Assembly: GCA_017938695.1 (NCBI GenBank)
Contig: JAGBBA010000066.1
Span: 1-49,456, forward strand
Reading direction: 5' to 3'
Length of the DNA stretch: 49,456 bases
Source of the DNA: Clostridia bacterium
GTDB lineage: Bacteria > Bacillota > Clostridia > Christensenellales > Aristaeellaceae
This document shows positions 48,026 to 49,456 of this stretch, piece by piece. The notes under the pieces were generated by a model. That model was not told where the DNA came from. It saw only the letters and a program-made list of their open reading frames with translations, and did not search any database. Both the position numbers and the translations under genes were made by a program. Numbering within the stretch: position 1 is the first letter of the stretch; the number at the start of each line of letters is the position of its first letter.

Positions 48026-48436
48026 TCAGCGGTCGTCCTCGTCCTCGTCGTCGTCCTGATCCTCTTCCTCGCGGACGCTTTCCAGGCTCAGTTCGTTCTC
48101 GATCTCGCCGTACTCCTGGCTGGGAATATCCTCGTCGATCTCAGGAATGATCTCATCCATGGTGCTCAGGGAATCAGTGCCGCTGATCATGGAGGTGTCC
48201 ACGGTCTCCTCGGCCTCCTGATTGTCGCCCGTGCGCACATCATTGCCGTTCATTTCCTTCAGGCAGAACACGCACACATCACGGCCGGGGAGCGCAGGCG
48301 TTTCATTGCATACGCTGCACAGCTCGATCTCCTCCTTGGGAGCGTCGCCCTTCATTTCCCGCAGGCATACCTTGCAGTACTTTTCGGTTTCAGTGATGTA
48401 GTTCAGTTCGCAACGGGGGCATTTGACCAGCTTCAT
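48026..48436 (-). CDS. Zinc-ribbon protein with acidic tail
   Basis: A 136-residue protein. The first 62 residues carry two zinc-ribbon-like units: CPRC with CKVC (residues 6-24), and CSVC with CVFC (about 40-59). The rest is disordered and strongly acidic, ending EEEDQDDDEDEDDR. It is predicted to be cytoplasmic; the acidic tail could mimic nucleic acid or bind basic proteins. I know no named family. GAGGAGG lies 11 bases before the ATG. It is upstream of the metallophosphoesterase in the same operon. Confidence 0.78.
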   Translation of the reverse strand: MKLVKCPRCELNYITETEKYCKVCLREMKGDAPKEEIELCSVCNETPALPGRDVCVFCLKEMNGNDVRTGDNQEAEETVDTSMISGTDSLSTMDEIIPEIDEDIPSQEYGEIENELSLESVREEEDQDDDEDEDDR

Positions 48437-48515
48437 GGAATGGATTCCTCCTCGATTGTTTTCTGCGTGTTTATTCCCTGCCAGAGCTTTCCTTGGAAAG
48501 CCATTGCCATTATAC

Positions 48516-48544
48516 TTGACCTTCCCGCTCTTGGCTATTAAAAT
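48516..48544 (+). promoter_or_regulatory. SigA-type promoter of the CAP-domain gene
   Basis: TTGACC (48516-48521), 17-base spacer, TAAAAT (48539-48544). On the opposite strand a TATAAT (48514-48509) overlaps its edge and may start the zinc-ribbon operon, so the two promoters may compete. Confidence 0.7.
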
Positions 48545-48592
48545 TTCGTCATGATTCTTAATTGAATCGTAACATTTACGGAGGTGAACGAT

Positions 48593-49357
48593 ATGTTCAA
48601 GAGATACTTTGCCTTAACCCTGACCGCCGCGATGCTGTTCAGCATCTCCGCACAGGCCGAAGCACCCACTTCGCAGTTTGGCTTCACAGGCTGGCCATAC
48701 CGTCAGCCGACGAATTGCGATCCGACGCCCATCCCCACTTTCACCCCTGAACAGACTGAAAAACCCGAGGATATTGGCCCGATTTCGTCGTCAACCCCCA
48801 CAAAAGAACCTTCCGCTACCACTTCCATGCCAACCGCAACCCCTGAGGCAACAGTTTCTCCCACTGTGCAACCACAGGTGACTGCCGTTGTCACGCCCAG
48901 GCCCACGGCAAAACCCACCGCAAAACCCACTGCAACAAAAGCTCCTTCATCGGATGATGATTATACTACTGATTCCATCTCTATGCAAGAGCAAACTGCA
49001 TGGAATTTGCTAAACGCTGACAGAATTGCCAACGACCTGTCCGCCCTGCCCCTGGATGCCGAGCTTTCACGCATCGCCCGCATCAAGTCCCAGGACATGT
49101 ACCGCAACAACTATTTCGCCCATGAATCCCCCACCTACGGCACCGTGCGCGACATGCTCCGGCATTTCAGCTACTCCTTCACCGCCGCTGGCGAGAACAT
49201 CGCCCACCACGCCACTGTGGAAAAATCCCAGGCGGCCTTCATGTCCTCCGACGGACATCGCCGCAACATTCTTTCCACCGCCTGGACCAAGGTCGGCATC
49301 GGCATCGCCCGCGACGCTCAGGGCTTCATCTACCTCACCCAGATCTTCGCCCGTTGA
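48593..49357 (+). CDS. Secreted CAP/SCP-domain protein
   Basis: A 254-residue exported protein. The signal peptide (FALTLTAAMLFSISAQA) is cleaved near residue 22. A Thr/Pro/Lys-rich spacer of about 100 residues follows (TAKPTAKPTATKAP), then a CAP domain of about 125 residues. Key blocks are AWNLLNADRIAND near residue 140, SQDMYRNNYFAHESPTYG near residue 164 with the His-Glu pair, AGENIAHH near residue 200 and SDGHRRNILSTAWTKVGIGI near residue 221. It resembles YkwD-type proteins of spore formers; the biochemical role is unsettled. ATG 48593 follows GGAGG by nine bases; an in-frame GTG three codons earlier overlaps the ribosome site. Confidence 0.92.
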   Translation: MFKRYFALTLTAAMLFSISAQAEAPTSQFGFTGWPYRQPTNCDPTPIPTFTPEQTEKPEDIGPISSSTPTKEPSATTSMPTATPEATVSPTVQPQVTAVVTPRPTAKPTAKPTATKAPSSDDDYTTDSISMQEQTAWNLLNADRIANDLSALPLDAELSRIARIKSQDMYRNNYFAHESPTYGTVRDMLRHFSYSFTAAGENIAHHATVEKSQAAFMSSDGHRRNILSTAWTKVGIGIARDAQGFIYLTQIFAR

Positions 49358-49456
49358 CCAAGGGGGACGCTGTCCCCCTTGGATCCCCCTGGTCAGGGCT
49401 CTGCCCTGACAACCCGCTTAAGGGATTTCATCCCTTAAGAATCCCTTTCGGGGATA
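49358..49456. repeat. Palindrome array after the CAP gene
   Basis: Stem-loops in series: CCAAGGGGGAC/GTCCCCCTTGG right after the stop, GTCAGGGC/GCCCTGAC, CTTAAGGGAT/ATCCCTTAAG, then ATCCCTTTCGGGGAT at the window edge. The order and ending match the arrays after PBP2 and rodA. Confidence 0.8.

Overview
The window reads as a chromosomal stretch from a GC-rich, endospore-forming Clostridia (Bacillota), probably a gut lineage such as Oscillospirales or Christensenellales. That placement is inference. It rests on a gerA-gerB-gerC spore germination operon, a MurE with the meso-DAP-type DNPR motif, the maf-mreBCD-PBP2-minD-rodA order, strong AGGAGG ribosome sites, and palindrome and heptamer intergenic repeats that I associate with such genomes. 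No phage, transposase, integrase, CRISPR or rRNA gene is visible.

Layout. 1-3300 (+): obgE, yhbY, a GNAT acetyltransferase and a DNA-deoxyinosine-type glycosylase, with unusual intergenic repeats. 3300-7300 (-): gerABC and a small Cys-rich DUF1540-type protein. 7460-16760 (+): a queT-type transporter, then the rod-shape cluster maf, mreB, mreC, mreD, PBP2 (mrdA), minD, rodA. minC and minE are absent and a repeat array fills the minC slot. 16990-19730: a small P-loop kinase (+), a HAD phosphatase and an Fe-S aldo/keto reductase (-), and tRNA-Pro(GGG) behind a consensus promoter. 19900-24140 (+): an accessory-looking strip of poorly known genes. It holds a secreted protein, a membrane-anchored protein next to an XRE regulator with a related outside domain, a small membrane protein coupled to a 57-residue HTH protein, and a FAD/Rieske oxidoreductase. 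24165-27100 (-): an FMN riboswitch, ribU, then tsaE, tsaB, rimI and another GNAT in one tight run. 27500-30370 (-): a sugar-type solute-binding protein and galactokinase. 30480-32880 (+): a class A PBP.

32990-47063 (-): a dcw cluster read mraZ, ftsL, PBP2B/ftsI, murE, mraY, murD, ftsW, murA, ftsQ/divIB, then a second promoter, ftsA, ftsZ. rsmH, murF and murG, usual members in related bacteria, are missing. 47290-48440 (-): a metallophosphoesterase and a zinc-ribbon protein. 48590-49360 (+): a secreted CAP-domain protein.

Together most genes serve the cell envelope: lipid II synthesis (murA, murD, murE, mraY), septal assembly (ftsZ, ftsA, ftsQ, ftsL, ftsW, ftsI), elongation (mreBCD, PBP2, rodA, PBP1A) and spore germination. 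Three things stand out: the sensor-like gene pair at 20766-22167, the phased MraZ-type operator before mraZ, and the dispersed palindrome arrays, two of which lie where a cluster gene is missing. The large number of long overlapping open frames on both strands is a by-product of GC-rich codon usage and is not annotated.
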